Positions 33,131 to 33,231 of a stretch of DNA of 33,231 nt are shown here, one piece after another. Both the position numbers and the translations under genes were made by a program. The notes under the pieces are model-generated. The model did not search any database. It was not told where the DNA came from and worked only from the letters and a program-made list of their open reading frames with translations. This DNA comes from Actinomycetota bacterium. Its GTDB lineage: Bacteria; Actinomycetota; Acidimicrobiia; Acidimicrobiales; RAAP-2. The DNA lies in contig JARCRU010000048.1 in NCBI GenBank assembly GCA_029850535.1, forward strand, positions 1 through 33,231. The letters run 5' to 3'. Numbering within the stretch: the stretch's first letter is position 1; every line of letters begins with the position of its first letter.

Positions 33131-33231
33131 CGGGACGCTGGGGTATTCACCCGGGTCCGATAAGTAGAGGGGGAACCCACTGGAGCTCAACTGGAGGAAA
33201 CGCCGGGTGCCCCAGGGACCCTCTTTGCCGC
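33112..33231. repeat. 120-bp direct repeat, copy 2 (runs off the window)
   Basis: Identical to copy 1 over all 120 visible bases, with a 274-bp period. It is cut by the end of the window, so its real length is at least 120 bp. Confidence 0.95.

Larger units (their letters stand above)
32656..33231. other. 576-bp non-coding region with parS array
   Basis: No convincing gene lies between the parA start and the window end. The region holds the parA leader and promoter, four parS sites spaced 98, 175 and 99 bp, and two kinds of direct repeat. In many actinobacteria rsmG, jag, yidC, rnpA and rpmH lie directly upstream of parA; none is seen here. Confidence 0.8.

Noticed and set aside
32740..33231. 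CRISPR-like array
   Set aside because: The repeats are palindromic parS sites with unequal spacing and the repeated spacer is identical, so there is no repeat-spacer logic.

Overview
The window looks like a piece of an actinobacterial chromosome. It is high-GC (about two-thirds G+C by eye over most of its length) and carries an Ino1-type inositol-phosphate synthase, a CwlM-type pseudo-amidase, a DUF5318 protein, a DUF6049-like secreted membrane protein and an rpsF-ssb-rpsR-rplI-dnaB cluster. Acidimicrobiia or a neighbouring class is my best guess, but this is inferred from gene content and style only. All genes appear housekeeping or metabolic. I see no phage, insertion sequence, CRISPR array, tRNA or rRNA.

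Layout. 103-2888: a secreted protein of eight Cys-x5-Cys repeats, an orphan RegX3-like response regulator and a Bcp/PrxQ peroxiredoxin. 2889-6294 (minus): a tightly overlapped operon for a branched-chain/pyruvate-type 2-oxo acid dehydrogenase (E1alpha, E1beta, E2; no E3). 6349-9472: an MFS exporter whose 3' end overlaps convergent rlmN, then a short-chain dehydrogenase. 9474-12303 (minus): a two-gene ABC-2 exporter and a small membrane protein. 12514-15738: a PEP synthase and a convergent aldo/keto reductase. 15871-20445 (minus): dnaB, rplI, rpsR, ssb, rpsF, panB and the DUF5318 gene. 20544-22259: a PadR regulator and ino1. 22306-30826: cca (minus), then DUF6049-like, murJ, degV, a small membrane gene, trxB, trxA and cwlM on the plus strand. 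30963-32655 (minus): parB and parA. 32656-33231: 576 bp of non-coding DNA with four perfect parS sites and an exact 120-bp direct repeat that runs into the window end.

How it fits together. From dnaB to parA the order matches, from memory, the origin-proximal region of Streptomyces and (split) Mycobacterium, with local differences: panB and no penicillin-binding protein next to the DUF5318 gene, degV and no sigM between murJ and trxB, and no rsmG directly upstream of parA. The right part therefore combines chromosome segregation (ParA/ParB/parS), replication (DnaB, SSB), envelope assembly (MurJ, CwlM-like, DUF6049-like, inositol supply) and thiol redox (TrxA/TrxB).

Most notable observations: the parS array with alternating 98/99- and 175-bp spacing and its 120-bp repeat; a cwlM gene whose first domain has no ATG/GTG/TTG start and seems to begin at CTG; a recurrent promoter layout (TANNNT placed 6-7 nt before the start codon) suggesting many leaderless transcripts; a perfect 14-bp palindrome in the padR promoter; and the eight-repeat secreted protein.
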